From: Himantopus leucocephalus
Taxonomy: Eukaryota > Chordata > Aves > Charadriiformes > Recurvirostridae
NCBI GenBank assembly: GCA_003993805.1
Contig: RSEF01000021.1
Location: 2,925,065 to 2,989,064, forward strand
Direction: 5' to 3'
Length of the DNA stretch: 64,000 bases
The position numbers were made by a program, and so were the translations under genes. The first letter of the stretch is position 1. Each line of letters opens with the position of its first letter. Below are positions 49,001 to 60,795 of the stretch, piece after piece. The notes beneath the pieces are model-generated. The model made no database searches, was not told the DNA's origin, and worked only from the letters and a program-made list of their open reading frames with translations.

Positions 49001-52000
49001 GGGCCTGCAATCGACATTGCAAAGATCACCAGTACATCTATGGAGATGTTTGGTAGGTGCCTTCCTACTTAGTATATGAGCAAATAAGAATGTAGATCCA
49101 TATATGCAACAGCAGGGAGACTGTCACTTGGGAGACTACAAAAAAGAATCCACCTGTACTGGTCAAATCAGTTTCATCTGTGGGCTGCACAGCCAACAGC
49201 TTTGTTAATGCATTGTGTAGTACCTGTTTTTGTACCTTGGCCACATAAAGGTAGGGGTTTAATGACATTTTTTGACAACTAGCCAATACAGGAGTTTCTG
49301 CAGCTCAAGAGCATCTAGTCTTACAGGTCTTGGAACTGAGTCCTGCTGACAGCACAGGGAGCCACTCTTGTTTCCTGAACTCAAAACATCATGTAGGTAA
49401 ATTGGGTTTATAAATTTATGTTTGTAAGCTTTCTTCCCAGGATAATGATAATCACTCAAGCTTATAGTCTTTACAGTGTTTACAGAGATGAGCAGATTTT
49501 GGAACAAATCTGTGCACCTTTGAAGCAGTAAAACCTCATTTTCCTTTGACTCATGTAGGATTCCTCTTGTCCTGCAGGGTTTTTCTCTTACTGTTCGTAC
49601 ATATGGGAGATACAAGAGTAGTCATCTGGGTATCCGGTAGAAGGGCCAGAGCACTGGGATAGTGGGGCCAGAATAGGCTCTGGGGAAGTACTTAAAAGCA
49701 TGAAATTCTCAAGGTTCCAGATAAAGGAGCTGACTCAGCAGAAAACAAACGCAAAAGTAAACTCAAAAAGAGGAGCCAGAAAACCCGCCAATACTGTATA
49801 GAACAATTCAACTAAATCGGTTCACCACAGAGATCTGTGGAAACTTTTTTCCCTCACAAATAAAAGCGTGTGGGAATTTGCATTGCAGTCAGGTATACTT
49901 AAAGTGCGCATAAGCCATCTAATAAAAATTCCACTGGCGTGTACGTCATACAGCTGTGTTTTATTATATTTGTGCTCTCTTCCTACTGACAGTGCCTTTA
50001 TAACTGGATTACTCACATATCATCATTAACTCTGACACTCCTGGGTTTTTACTGCTTCCCTGGTTCCTATCATCTTCTGCAAGTTTTATCCCTTCCTTGC
50101 AGATGTGCCAAGATGTATTTCTTTAATATCTTTTCAGCAAATGAACATGGGAGCATGTAAAAAGTATGGTTTGGATACCATGGGCAGTCACAAGGGCTCT
50201 CATAATTTCTGCTGAAAATTCCTATCAAACCTCTGCTCTGCTACGTGTGTGTTAAGTTTTCCCTTTGCTCCATCTGTTGGGTATAAATAAGGGGTGCTGC
50301 TTACAGCAAAGTGGAAATGACTGAGGTGCAGTGCTGAGCTGTTGTTTAATCCTAGTTTTGATATTTTGTAGCCATTTCTTTCAGTTGCGCTTCATGCAAG
50401 CATTTTAATTTACTGTGTATATACAACGTTCAGAATAAGCAGCTTTAAGAGAGCGTGTGTGTGGTTTTTGGTTTGGGTGGGGGTTTTTGTGTTGGGTATT
50501 TTTCCTGGTGGCTGAATGACATAAGCTATTAAATAGGACATGAAGACTTTTTAGTTCAGGCCTCAGGAAACTTGTTTTTTTATTTCTGGTCTCCAGCAGG
50601 CAGTTTGAGCTTGGGTCAGTTCAGCTCACTTGGCTGTTGACTTTTTCCCCCTCATTCTTTGTAGTTGCTGTTTGAATGAGAGTTCTTTGGGGTAGGGACT
50701 GTAGCTCATGAAGTATTTATAGAGAACTGAGCACAAAGGGGACTGGGGCCTCTATTAGACTTTTTAACTATTTCTGCTTTGTGAAATTAAGTTGAACTCA
50801 AGAGGTACTTAAGCATACCAGGTTCTGTGAGTCAGGTTTTGTGTACGTTACCAGCTTTAGCTGAACTCAGAGTATCAATTGGTCTCAAAGTATTTCTATT
50901 GTGCTCGGGAAGAACGGATCGCTGGATTTTTGGTTGCGGACTGGGCTGCAGCTTACTGAGCCATGCTCATTCTGAAGCCATTCAGATTCCCTGTAGGAGC
51001 TTGCCTGAGGTGCTCAACACACTCACAGCTTCCCACTTGAGAGCCCAGAGTTCTGCAGGAGCGCGCAAGGAAGCTTAGCGAGTGCTTGCTTCCATGTCAA
51101 CAGGGATGGTGGCGGGTGGGTCGGGATGTGAAAATAGGTTACAACCAATCCATTGACCAGTAATGTACATACCTGTAGGACTACTTGTGATATAGAAAAT
51201 GTATTTTAATTATAGCAACAACATGACTGCCAGTATATGCAAAATGATTTCCTCCAGTGCTGTTCCCTTCACATAGCTTAAAATGAGAACGTAGAAAAAA
51301 ATATTGTGTTGATACTCAATGAGATGGTGCAGTGACAATGTGAATGCACTTTTGGTTTTGGAGGTACTCAAAAGTGTTCAACTGAGTAGGTTCATGTCTG
51401 ATTCCTAGTATTTTGGTTCTTATAGTAAGTAAATTAAAGTTATTCTGGCAGAATAACTACAATTTTCAAAACTCAGTTCCCCCCTTAATCATAAACACAA
51501 GACAGCTTGCCTGGTCTGTCTTACCAGTACGTGGTGTTGCGCTCAGGGTTCCCTGGTGACAGAGTATATAATAATGTTCTCAGCCTCTGCTCTTAAGATC
51601 TATCAGTCCAAATCTGGTTTTATATTTTGTTTCTGTAACAGGAATAGCATGAAAAGTCAGTCACTCTGAGAAGTAACACCAGGAGAGGCGGCTCGTCTCT
51701 TCAGCGCAAAGTTCTGCTTTAGACATAGCCATATTCCTCTAATGGTCACGAGTGCTCTGTGATTTAATATAATCTGTTAGGCGGTAAGAATTTCTGTGGA
51801 ACTACATCCCCAAGACAGACTAAACAATTCTTCATTAACTCTTTTTTAATTGTTGAACAATCAATGCCAAAGAATTTGCTTCATTTCCTGTTCTCACTAT
51901 CTGTAATTTGCTCTGTATTTTAAAGAGCAGCATCTTGCTCTGGTTCGCCTGCGCAAATGGGCATTTCAGGTGGTGCATCGGTGAAATTAAGAGGTAGTGA

Positions 52001-53603
52001 TGACCTCTGCGTGAACCGCAGCTCTATCGGTAGAGGCATGTTGCCAAAGACAGACTATAAAAATCCAGAAAAGGTGAGGAAAATGGTGTAAAAGAAGAGT
52101 GACCATGAGTGTTTTGGACATCTCAATTTCTTACTGCACAGTAAGGAACTCTCTGACAGGCACCTGACTTAATGCCTTTGGAAGATATGGCTCCTCTCAG
52201 TATGTCCCCAGCTGTTTAGACTCACAAAACATTTCTGAACACCTAATTTACAATGTCAAATTAAACTGGTGTCCTCGATACACAGCTGTAGCTGGCAAAT
52301 TAGAGCCTCTGGGGTTTTTTTGTGTGATTTTTGGTTTTATAGATAAGCCAGTTAGCACCAAAAAAAAAAGTAATTTTGTGGGTCTCTTCAAGTTTTGCCA
52401 AAATTTACCCCAAGCTCCACAGGGATCTGTGACAGTCATCTCGAGTACACATCTCCCATCTGAAAGACCTGAGTTCAGGACAGTGGAGGAGGCAAATGAG
52501 ATATACAGGTTTTTGCTTTGTGTGTTTGTGCTTGTAATCTAGGTCAGTTAAATGAAAGCTCCTGGAATACTGAGTAGCCAGATAAATTTGGGGTAGCTGA
52601 AAAGGGATAGTCCAAGAATAAGGCAGGTGTCCAATAGGAGTGGATAGCTGGATTCAGGCAGCAGAGATTTCCGTATGTGAGGCCAAGCGTTATTTCCAAG
52701 TTAGCCTCAGCTAACTTTAGAAAGAAACTAAACCAAGCAAGGTTTACTCCTAAATTCTTTTGAAAACCGTAGCAGTGCGATGTCCTTCTTACCTGAGTTG
52801 GCAACTGGCAGTAACCCAGGGCTGATACCGATGCGGTTCTGTCTATAGTGGCAAAAATACAACCTATTCTCCTGGGGGAACTGTCATTCTCCTCGCAGGA
52901 AGGGCTTCTTTTGTACAAACCATTGCCCTATAGCAGTACTGTTTTAGCACTGGGTGTCGAGTGAGCTTGAAGCCATTTTTGTGGTCTGGAAAAATTTGTG
53001 TCTTGTCTTTGTCTGCTTGCGTAATAATTTTGAAGTGTTCTTCAGTGTAGGGGTAGTAGGATCTGTATCTACGTGAATTTGAGTTAATTTACCGATTTGC
53101 AGTAGAATGGTAAAGGAAGTTGAAGTTCTTCCCCATGTTCCTAATTGAAGGAATTCTACTATTTCAAATTATGAAAAGGAGCTGGTGAATTCTTTAGAGA
53201 GCCAGGAGCGGGAGCGTGACTCCTGCCCTTTGTGATAGAACATCTTCCTTTCTTTAAAGCCATTTTGCTCCAAAATGGGGTATTTCCAAAGATACTAAAA
53301 ATTTCAAAGAAAATGTCAATGTGATGTGCTGACAGAAACACAGCTGGTCATCCTGAAAGTGACTGGCAATCTGGTCTCTTCAGACCTATTTTTTGTGTAC
53401 AAAATCTGTGGACTAAAGTTAAGTGTATCACTTAAGTGTATCAGAAACCTTAAAAGATTTGTCAGCTGTATACTAACTACAGAAGGTAATTGTCAATAGA
53501 GGAAAGTTATTTGAACTTTTGTTTTTCATTTTAGAAACCAAATCATAGTAACAGATGTACAAGTGAAAGGACATGTCTATTAATATATACATGCCTTATA
53601 TAT

Positions 53604-53628
53604 ATGCCCCCCATTGTATATGGGGGCA
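53604..53628. repeat. GC-stemmed hairpin (TGCCCCC / GGGGGCA)
   Basis: A seven-base GC-rich stem closes an AT-rich loop of about 9-10 nt (CATTGTATAT), within AT-rich surroundings containing TATATA runs. Small and possibly fortuitous. Confidence 0.5.
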
Positions 53629-54236
53629 GAAGATTTTTTTACAAGTGAGAGATACAGACCTGCGTTTAGACTTAAAACCGTACTGATTCCACTTGGTACC
53701 AAAAAGGGGTGAAACCACCATTTTGCTGCCAGTCCTTTGGGGGCAGGAGTTACTAAAGCAGTTGCGTCCCATTCTTTAAGGCTTTAGACATGCCAAACAT
53801 GCAAGCGTAAGTTGAAAAAGCTAGACAGCTTCTGTGTGCTCCCTTGGGTATCTTGGTTAGTGTTTTTTTAGTTAGTTTTCCAGCCTTAATCTCTGTTCAC
53901 TGATGGCCTCCGGGAATCAGCTCTGCATTGGTTCTGGATTTTTGGAAGCGTTAATGCGTCAATTCACCTATGGTCCTTCAGACAGAGTTCTCTGTATACA
54001 TTCAAATAATGTGTATACATTCAAAAAAGTGTGTCCGAAGACATTATATACAATGTGTATGAAGTTAACGGATAACACTTTGTCATTATCTTATTACTGT
54101 CTTTAATTTTTTCCAAGGTAAGTTTTTGTCATCAAGCTATTATAGGAGCCCTTTGTTCCAAAACCAAATCAGTGCCCACAACACTTCCTGTGCTCTTGTG
54201 GCTTGTACGTCTCTCTTCATTTCCAGCAAATGCACC

Positions 54237-54256
54237 TTTTTTTTTTTTTTTTTTTT
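54237..54256. repeat. Poly-T tract (about 20 T)
   Basis: Continuous T run, then AA, an N and more T. Could be the reverse of a retroposon poly-A tail, but no element body is recognisable to the left. Confidence 0.85.
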
Positions 54257-54823
54257 AANTTTTTTAATTATTATTTTCTCCCTGTTGGGAGCAGGAGAAT
54301 GAAATGATCTATTTGGTTCCCAAGACTCCTAAGTCCATTGGCGTCACAGACAGGTAGGAAGTGGTTTTGGTAATGAACTCAGCTTTCACGGGCAGTTCTG
54401 TGCTATCTGTCAGCAGTAGCAATAGGGGAAAAGAAAATTCACGGGCTGTAAATGTGTTACAAAGTGAGATTTTTTAGCAAAAGAGACTCTTCAGCATAGG
54501 ACCAGGAGACCTATAGCAGAAAAGCCAGAATCAAAGTCTGTTTCAACAGTTTTCTTTTGGGCTGGAGGGTTTTAATACAACAGCTGAAGAGAGAAAGAAT
54601 GGAGAAAGGGTCCAACTTTTCTGTGTGGTGTATGCTGATGCTTATCCAAGAGCTCATTAAACAGAAGGCTTTAGACATCAAGCCTATAGTTCCGGCATCA
54701 TTTGTGAGCAAAGTTCCTGTAGCGTCATTCACACAGAAAACAGCAAGAATGGATGGATGGCTTTTGAGTCTCTAATATTTATGAAAAAATAGCTTACAGC
54801 TTTTTGTATCTGTGCTCGTTTTG

Positions 54824-54840
54824 TCAACAAGGGGGCGAGG
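54824..54840 (+). promoter_or_regulatory. Possible CTCF-like site
   Basis: TCAACAAGGGGGCGAGG matches the CTCF core in most positions (CACNAGGGGGCGC type) but has mismatches at the flanks. It lies about 1 kb beyond the inferred SKI 3' end, a common place for insulator sites. Weak. Confidence 0.3.
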
Positions 54841-55374
54841 GGAGAAGAAAAAGCCAATCGCCAAGTGATATTCTGGGGTGTGTCACAAGAATACGGCTCC
54901 AGCTCTGTATCAGTGTGACAAACATCTAAGAAATCTCACCTTCCGCAGAGCGTCAGCAGCTCAGCCCGCTTTTGCCACTGCTGATATCCAGGTGATAGAA
55001 ACAGGAAATAAACCAACCCCTTAGAAAGCAAGGCTGCAATGAGTCAGAAATATGAAGTAGAGAGAGTGGTTTTGTTAAGCTGTTCGATCATTCTCTGGCT
55101 TTTCCAGTGTTTTACAAGGGCATGTTAAGAAATGTACTAGAGCTGTGGAAATTCTGCAGCCATTTCTCAGAAAACCATGAGAGGATTACTTTAACATATG
55201 TTTCCATCTTCTGCTTTTTGCATTTTTCCCCTCTTGTATTTCTTTTTCTTTGACCTGGTACAAACTTTTATATGCTTACGCTTCTCCCTATTCAAAAGAA
55301 ATTCCACTTTGTTGTTAGTGTTTCCCCACGAAGTGGTATGCATCGTTTCCAATTAAATTCCTTTCTCCTTACAG

Positions 55375-55508
55375 TATTGTCAGGTGCAGCCCTGAAAAGG
55401 CCCGTCTGTTCAAGTGACGCCTTGGAGAGGCTGTCCGGGAAACAACGCGAAGAAGGTGCTGTTTCCACTCTCCGCCTCAGATTGTTAATGTGCCTCAGCA
55501 CATTTAAG
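55375..55508 (+). other. Candidate exon just beyond the SKI 3' end
   Basis: A strong acceptor (AATTCCTTTCTCCTTACAG) is followed by one open frame (LSGAALKRPVCSSDALERLS, continuing KQREEG) up to a donor-like CATTTAAG|GTGATAAGG; an earlier GAAGAAG|GTGCTG is also possible. Local CpGs and basic/acidic composition look more coding-like than the surroundings. In mammals the gene convergent with SKI is MORN1, so a plus-strand exon would fit by position. I see no MORN motif and cannot assign it. Confidence 0.25.
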
Positions 55509-55773
55509 GTGATAAGGCAGATTTTTTTTGGTTTTGCTATGCCAGAAAAGATAAAACATGGCAGGAAATGACAGTATAAATCAGGTACATGTGTGCAGCA
55601 GAGTTTCTGTAAGTTTGTGGTGTTTAACGTGAAGCCCCGTGAGAAGCGCTGGCGTTTCAAACAGCGGCACCTGGCACTTTTTCAGATACCTGTGCGATCT
55701 CTGAGGTTCGCCTGTCCTGAACCATTAGGCCACAGCTGCAGGCACAGAAAACTCAAAAAACATCCCATAGCTA

Positions 55774-55893
55774 TTTATTTTTTTCTGGACAAACAATTTT
55801 ATTTTAGGTAATGCGTCTATACACTGTACATTCAGTCACTGTGGTATATAAGCATAGCTATTTTCATACATAATCTCATAAAGTCCTTTATTT
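55774..55893 (-). terminator. Cluster of three AATAAA signals, inferred SKI mRNA end
   Basis: Reverse-complement AATAAA hexamers lie at 55888-55893, 55798-55803 and 55774-55779. Three close canonical signals, the last two only 24 bp apart, make this the best candidate for the distal SKI polyadenylation region. Which one is used cannot be told from sequence. Confidence 0.5.
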
Positions 55894-56223
55894 TACAATA
55901 TTATCTGCTTCAAGGGGAGGGGATGTGGAAAAGGGGGTGGAAAAGGACTATCAAGGTACACAGCGAAATAGATAAATATGCCAAGCTTTTTTCTTATTTT
56001 TTTTTAAATCAGGCATTTATAAACAAGAAAGCATACATTACTTACATAAAAATAGTTCTAGAATAGTAGAGTAAGTCATAATATTGTCATTAGCAGCAGC
56101 ATAGGAGAGACCAGGATAACAAAAATGTGCTGAAATGCTATTGGCTATTATAAATGTAAAGATTTTTTTTTTCTTCAATTGAAAAAATGTCATTTCTGTG
56201 AATTCTCTTGATTTAANTGATTT

Positions 56224-56272
56224 AAAAAAAAAAAAAAACAAAACCAAAAACAACAACCAAACCAACAAAAAA
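56224..56272. repeat. A-rich AAAC low-complexity tract
   Basis: Sixteen or so A residues run into AAACCAAAAACAACAACC-type units, very like the tract at 34.1 kb. A single N precedes it at 56217. Inside the putative SKI 3' UTR it is T-rich on the transcript strand. Confidence 0.8.
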
Positions 56273-57661
56273 CTTCTCTCTAAAACACATGGACTGATGA
56301 GAGGGCAGAATGGAAAGAAAATCAACCTTTTGGTAATAAAATACTTTACAGTGAAAATAAGGACAATTCAAATGCAAATGATGGAGAAAGGTTAACCCAC
56401 ATTTAAAACTTGCAAAAAGATTTTCTTTTGTTTTTCCTAACGACAGCAAAGGTTCTTCTTAGTTAAAAACACAACTCATAAAACAAGACAACTACCAGGT
56501 AAGAAAGTTTTGAAAAAGTAAACACCATATACACTTATAATACAACAGTGTAAAATGAAAAAAAGTATTTACATGTTGAATTTACTTTTAACTTTTTTTT
56601 TTTACATTGGCTAGTTCTGTTTGAAAAGCAGAATATTATGTATACTAGTTAGCTGCTCCATAGATATGAATGTTATTGCTGTTGGTTTTTTTTTCCCTTC
56701 GTTAAGTCTTCTTTCAGTAATAGAAACAATGAGTAATTAAACTGAATATACAAGTATTAAGTAATATATTTTTAAGTAAGTACAGGGAGAGTCAACAGCC
56801 TGTATGAAACACCTCTTCTCCCTTTTACCTTCTTAAAGGAAACTAAAGAGCAGATGAAATGAGAAGATGTGACTGTATAATTCCTACACTCCCAGGCTGG
56901 AGTGCGAATGGAATGCAGCAGGGACTCAACAGTAAGTTGAAATAAAAGCAATTCCAGCTGAACGGGCCAACAACGGTTTTACTGAAGTGTTGCTGCACAG
57001 AAATTACACACAGAACTCCCGCACCTCAAGCACCTTCACAATTTTTTTTTCTGGGAAGATTCCCACCGTTTTGACAGCCCTTTTCTGGAATTAGTGTCTC
57101 TGTGGCCGTCTTCTGACAATTTTAAAATAAATTACATGCACAGGGTTTCTGAATTAGAAATAAATTATACATTCTGCAGAAATAATTAAGATTTTATTGT
57201 CAAAATGTATTTTGGAAAGACAGAATGTATGTAGGAAAGACAAAATTATTTAAGGTAGGCTCCTACCCTTTAAACCTCTCCTGTTAACTGCTGGTGTAGA
57301 ACGTTTGTTCCCCATCGTCTTTCACCTTATTTAATCATACTGATTTAAAACTTTAATTTATAGAACCGTTTTTACTAGGATGTTTTCACTCCCATGGATC
57401 AAACACTATTGAGTCTCAGCCTCAAACACTGTGAAGTTCATTTCCCGTAGATTACACTTCATAGAATTGCCGTAACGCATGGCAAAAGACAAAACCATCG
57501 TTTTGTAACAACAGTTGTAACTTCATCTTGGAGATGTCTTTCTTGCAAATCTTACCCCATTTATGTGTGAAGCACAGGTGCTGCTGGTTGTTTGGCAAGC
57601 CTGTTTACTATGGATAACACTATTTTCTGTTCTATTTTTTCCTTTGAAAAAAAAAATGCAG

Positions 57662-57767
57662 ATTTCATTAATTTTGGAGGATAAAAGCATCACATGCACA
57701 GAAGAAATTGTGCCAGTCAATGCTCCCCTAGACACACAAGAAAGAAAAACTACGTCGTGTGCTGCAG
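57662..57767 (+). other. Candidate exon antisense to the SKI 3' UTR
   Basis: An AG acceptor with a pyrimidine tract (TTCTATTTTTTCCTTTG) somewhat displaced by an A-run precedes 106 nt and a perfect donor (GCTGCAG|GTAAGTGG). One frame is open with protein-like composition (ISLILEDKSITCTEEIVPVN, then APLDTQERKTTSCAA). I recognise no family. If expressed it would be an exon of a plus-strand transcript overlapping the SKI 3' UTR. Confidence 0.22.
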
Positions 57768-58736
57768 GTAAGTGGAACACTTTTCCTGTGAAAAAGAGAC
57801 TAAAGATCAACACGTTGCCATTTTTTGTTGGGTGATAAGGGGATGGACACAAAGATCAGAGGAAAAAAACCCAAACAAACGAAATTTAAAAAATAAAACT
57901 TCAAAGAAGCTGACAGTGGGGGTGGGAATACATTTGTTCTGTGTGTAGTTTCCTGCCATGGCAGTAAAGCATAGCACGGGGGACACTTGAAATGCACAGT
58001 GATCAACTAAAGCTAAAAGTATTTAGTTTCCCTTGAAGAAATAAGTGACTAATACAGATCTGGAAATCATAAGGCTGAGAACGTTTTTATGCATACTGCA
58101 TAACAAAATAAACCCTTTACATAAGACAGTAATAATGCCCATTAATGAATATACGTATGGCAGAGATTTTAATTCCATGCATATGATTTAATAATTGCAG
58201 AAAAAAACATACAAAGAAGAAAAAAAAAACACATTAAAAAAAACCTGCTTAAGCATAATCAAAATTCCTTTTGCATTGCACTTTAGAAGAGGAGATCTGC
58301 ACCAAGACTCAGTCTCCAGCATCCCAAACACACACGGGCAACCCCTGTACAAACAGACAGTTTCCTCTAAGTTACTCGGTGTCACTGTTTCTTGCTCCCA
58401 ACAGTTTTACATTGTCCCAGTAATTCTACTCCTTTCATATTTCTTCTTTTTGTACCTAAAACATATATATGAACTTCTTTGTTAATGCTCACAGTTATTA
58501 TAATGGTTATTATAATGGTTTCAAGCAAACAGCTCTTGTTTAAAAAAAAAAATAAAAAATTTCTCTAATGTACTGTAAGTAAATACTGTAATTTTAGGAT
58601 TGGAAGCCGCTTTCTGTCTACTGGGAAATAATTTTTAAGCTTACATAGTTTGCATTAATGTCCAAAAGCAAATAAAGGTTACTGGAAATATGTTTCTTTG
58701 TTTAGAATAACTTCTGTGATGATGATGCATAGGGTT

Positions 58737-58771
58737 TTCTTTTTTTTTTTTTTTTTCTTTTTTTTTTTTTT
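58737..58771. repeat. Interrupted poly-T tract
   Basis: About 35 bases of T with a single C interruption. On the SKI transcript strand this is a long A-tract, a likely site of oligo-dT mispriming and of length variation. Confidence 0.9.
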
Positions 58772-59261
58772 AAGGTAAAAAAAAGTGTCAGCATTGCCTA
58801 TATACGATACTGAGAGGAAAAATGAGCTGGAAGGCACATCTGCAGCCCCAGATCAAATTTTCACGTCATGCTGATAAGCTCGAGTGTGTAAGAGGTGAGT
58901 GTTTACGGGTGAAAATCACTTTTCTCTTGTTCAGTAAAGCACCAACTTTATTTGTTGAGCACTTCGGGAGCATCCCTACGGCTTCCCAACACCTGGGAGT
59001 ACAAAGCCACGCTAAACAGCGTTAAACTCAACCAGTGGCGCGCGGGTCTGGTGAATTCGTATTTGGTGGCATTCTGTACCTGCTGAATCCCCGCTTTGCA
59101 TAAATGTAAATGATGATGCAAGGTGTCACATGGTGGAAAACTGGGCTGATGGTTTTCACATCTGTTAGGCAGGGTAGAATCTAGAATGCTCAACTTGTAA
59201 ACTTTAGAAATATGGAATAAAATGCAGAGGAAGATTCTGACAAAGTGCAGTTTGAGGGGGG

Positions 59262-59295
59262 AAAAAAAAAAATCAACAACAACAAACAACAACAC
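59262..59295. repeat. Poly-A / (CAA)n simple repeat
   Basis: Eleven A residues lead into CAACAACAACAAACAACAAC. Simple-sequence DNA in the putative SKI 3' UTR. Confidence 0.85.
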
Positions 59296-60606
59296 CGACA
59301 GTAAGACAAAGTGATGGCATGCTGCATTTTTATTCCGGGGCTGCGGCTTGGATCCCAAAATTAAAGTAATTTCTTTTTAAAAAAAAAAAAAAGTTTTTTT
59401 TTAAAAAAAGATGTAGGCTTATTCACAGCAGCAAAAATGTTGTTTTTCTTTTCTGTAGTATCCGATAATGCGATGTTGCACTCTCCTTGGGCACAGAAAT
59501 CCTGACTGACAGTTCGTAATAAAAGCAGGTAAATACTGAATTTATGGTACGATGGTGCAACAAAGATGAGTTTTCCAGAAAACTGAAAGCTGAAGTAAAG
59601 ATTTCAGAATGACTTCAAAACACATATGTCTTTCTCAACCGACTTCACAGATCATCCATTTCCTTCCTTTGTTTCCTTCTTTCTTTTCCTAAAGCTGAAG
59701 TGCTCTTGGATGAAGTGAGTCTTTTGAACACAGCAATTAATGAAGATGTCTCTAGAAGAGATGGCATGATCTGCAACCACTCAGGTCGGTAAGGCTGGGT
59801 TTGTAACTCTAAAGCGCACATCTTCTCTTCCCATCCCCGCTCCCACCCACCCCACCCCCACACAATCCTGCATCTTCCTTTCATCTTGTGTTCAGGACAG
59901 GAAATGAAGATAATTCTTTCTAAAGGAAAAATCAACTTTGAAAAGCACTCTGAAATTCATACAACCACGTGACGGGATTAAAACTGCGATGGCTTCCTGG
60001 ATGGCTGGAAAACTGCTAATGAAATGGCATCATCACCAGAGGGCTTCTACGTTAAGAATCCCACAGCCTATACCAAGTCATTAAAAATTGTGCATCGAAG
60101 GTTTTTTTTTGTTTTGCTTTTAAAGGTTCATTATAAAAATCTTGTTATTTTTTTAATACCAAGTCTGTGTAATGAATTATTTTAAATAGCTTATAAGAAA
60201 AGTTTGTTTGTCTTTAAATTCCAAAATGTTCCAACAGGCAGAAGGGCAACTCAAAATCACTGCCACGCTTGCCTTTTACTCTGATTTTAGTTGGATGATG
60301 CTGCTTGCTTGGAGTTTGCCAGTAGAAAATTTGCTGTGGACTTAAAAGTATTTTGTTTATAAACACTTTGTGTTTTATAGGCACAGTAAGATGTTGTGCT
60401 ATATGGATTGGAAAAAAAAGAGGCATAATTCAGTGCTTCTGTTATAAAGAGTAACATTTGCCTTCCAACTAATAAGAATCCGTATTCATAGATCTGTGTG
60501 CCAAGACACAACTACTCACACATGCACTTACACACGTACCCCACACATCCTCCCTTACTGTGCATATATGTCATTCTGTATGTGTGTTAGATGACGTGGT
60601 GGTGGT

Positions 60607-60795
<189 letters not shown>

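Larger units (their letters stand above)
42696..55749. other. Non-coding, AT-rich DNA downstream of SKI
   Basis: No recognised gene. In mammals MORN1 lies here tail-to-tail with SKI, but no MORN-repeat exon (YEGEW..G-type codon pattern) is visible on either strand. Contents: a perfect hairpin at 44.36 kb, an exon-like frame on the minus strand at 45.73-46.06 kb, a GC hairpin at 53.6 kb, a poly-T at 54.24 kb, a CTCF-like site at 54.83 kb and an exon-like segment at 55.38 kb. Confidence 0.55.
55750..60606 (-). other. SKI: Putative SKI 3' untranslated region
   Basis: This is the stretch from the SKI stop codon down to a cluster of AATAAA signals on the same strand. It contains no splice-supported minus-strand coding sequence and is AT-rich with many homopolymer runs, as long vertebrate 3' UTRs are. 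Several additional AATAAA hexamers within it (for example near 59.32, 58.95 and 57.19 kb) would allow shorter isoforms. SKI mRNAs in vertebrates carry long 3' UTRs and multiple sizes, which fits. The exact 3' end is inferred, with a plausible range of 55.75-55.87 kb. A-tracts in the transcript at 58.75 and 59.39 kb could cause internal priming in cDNA data. Confidence 0.6.
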
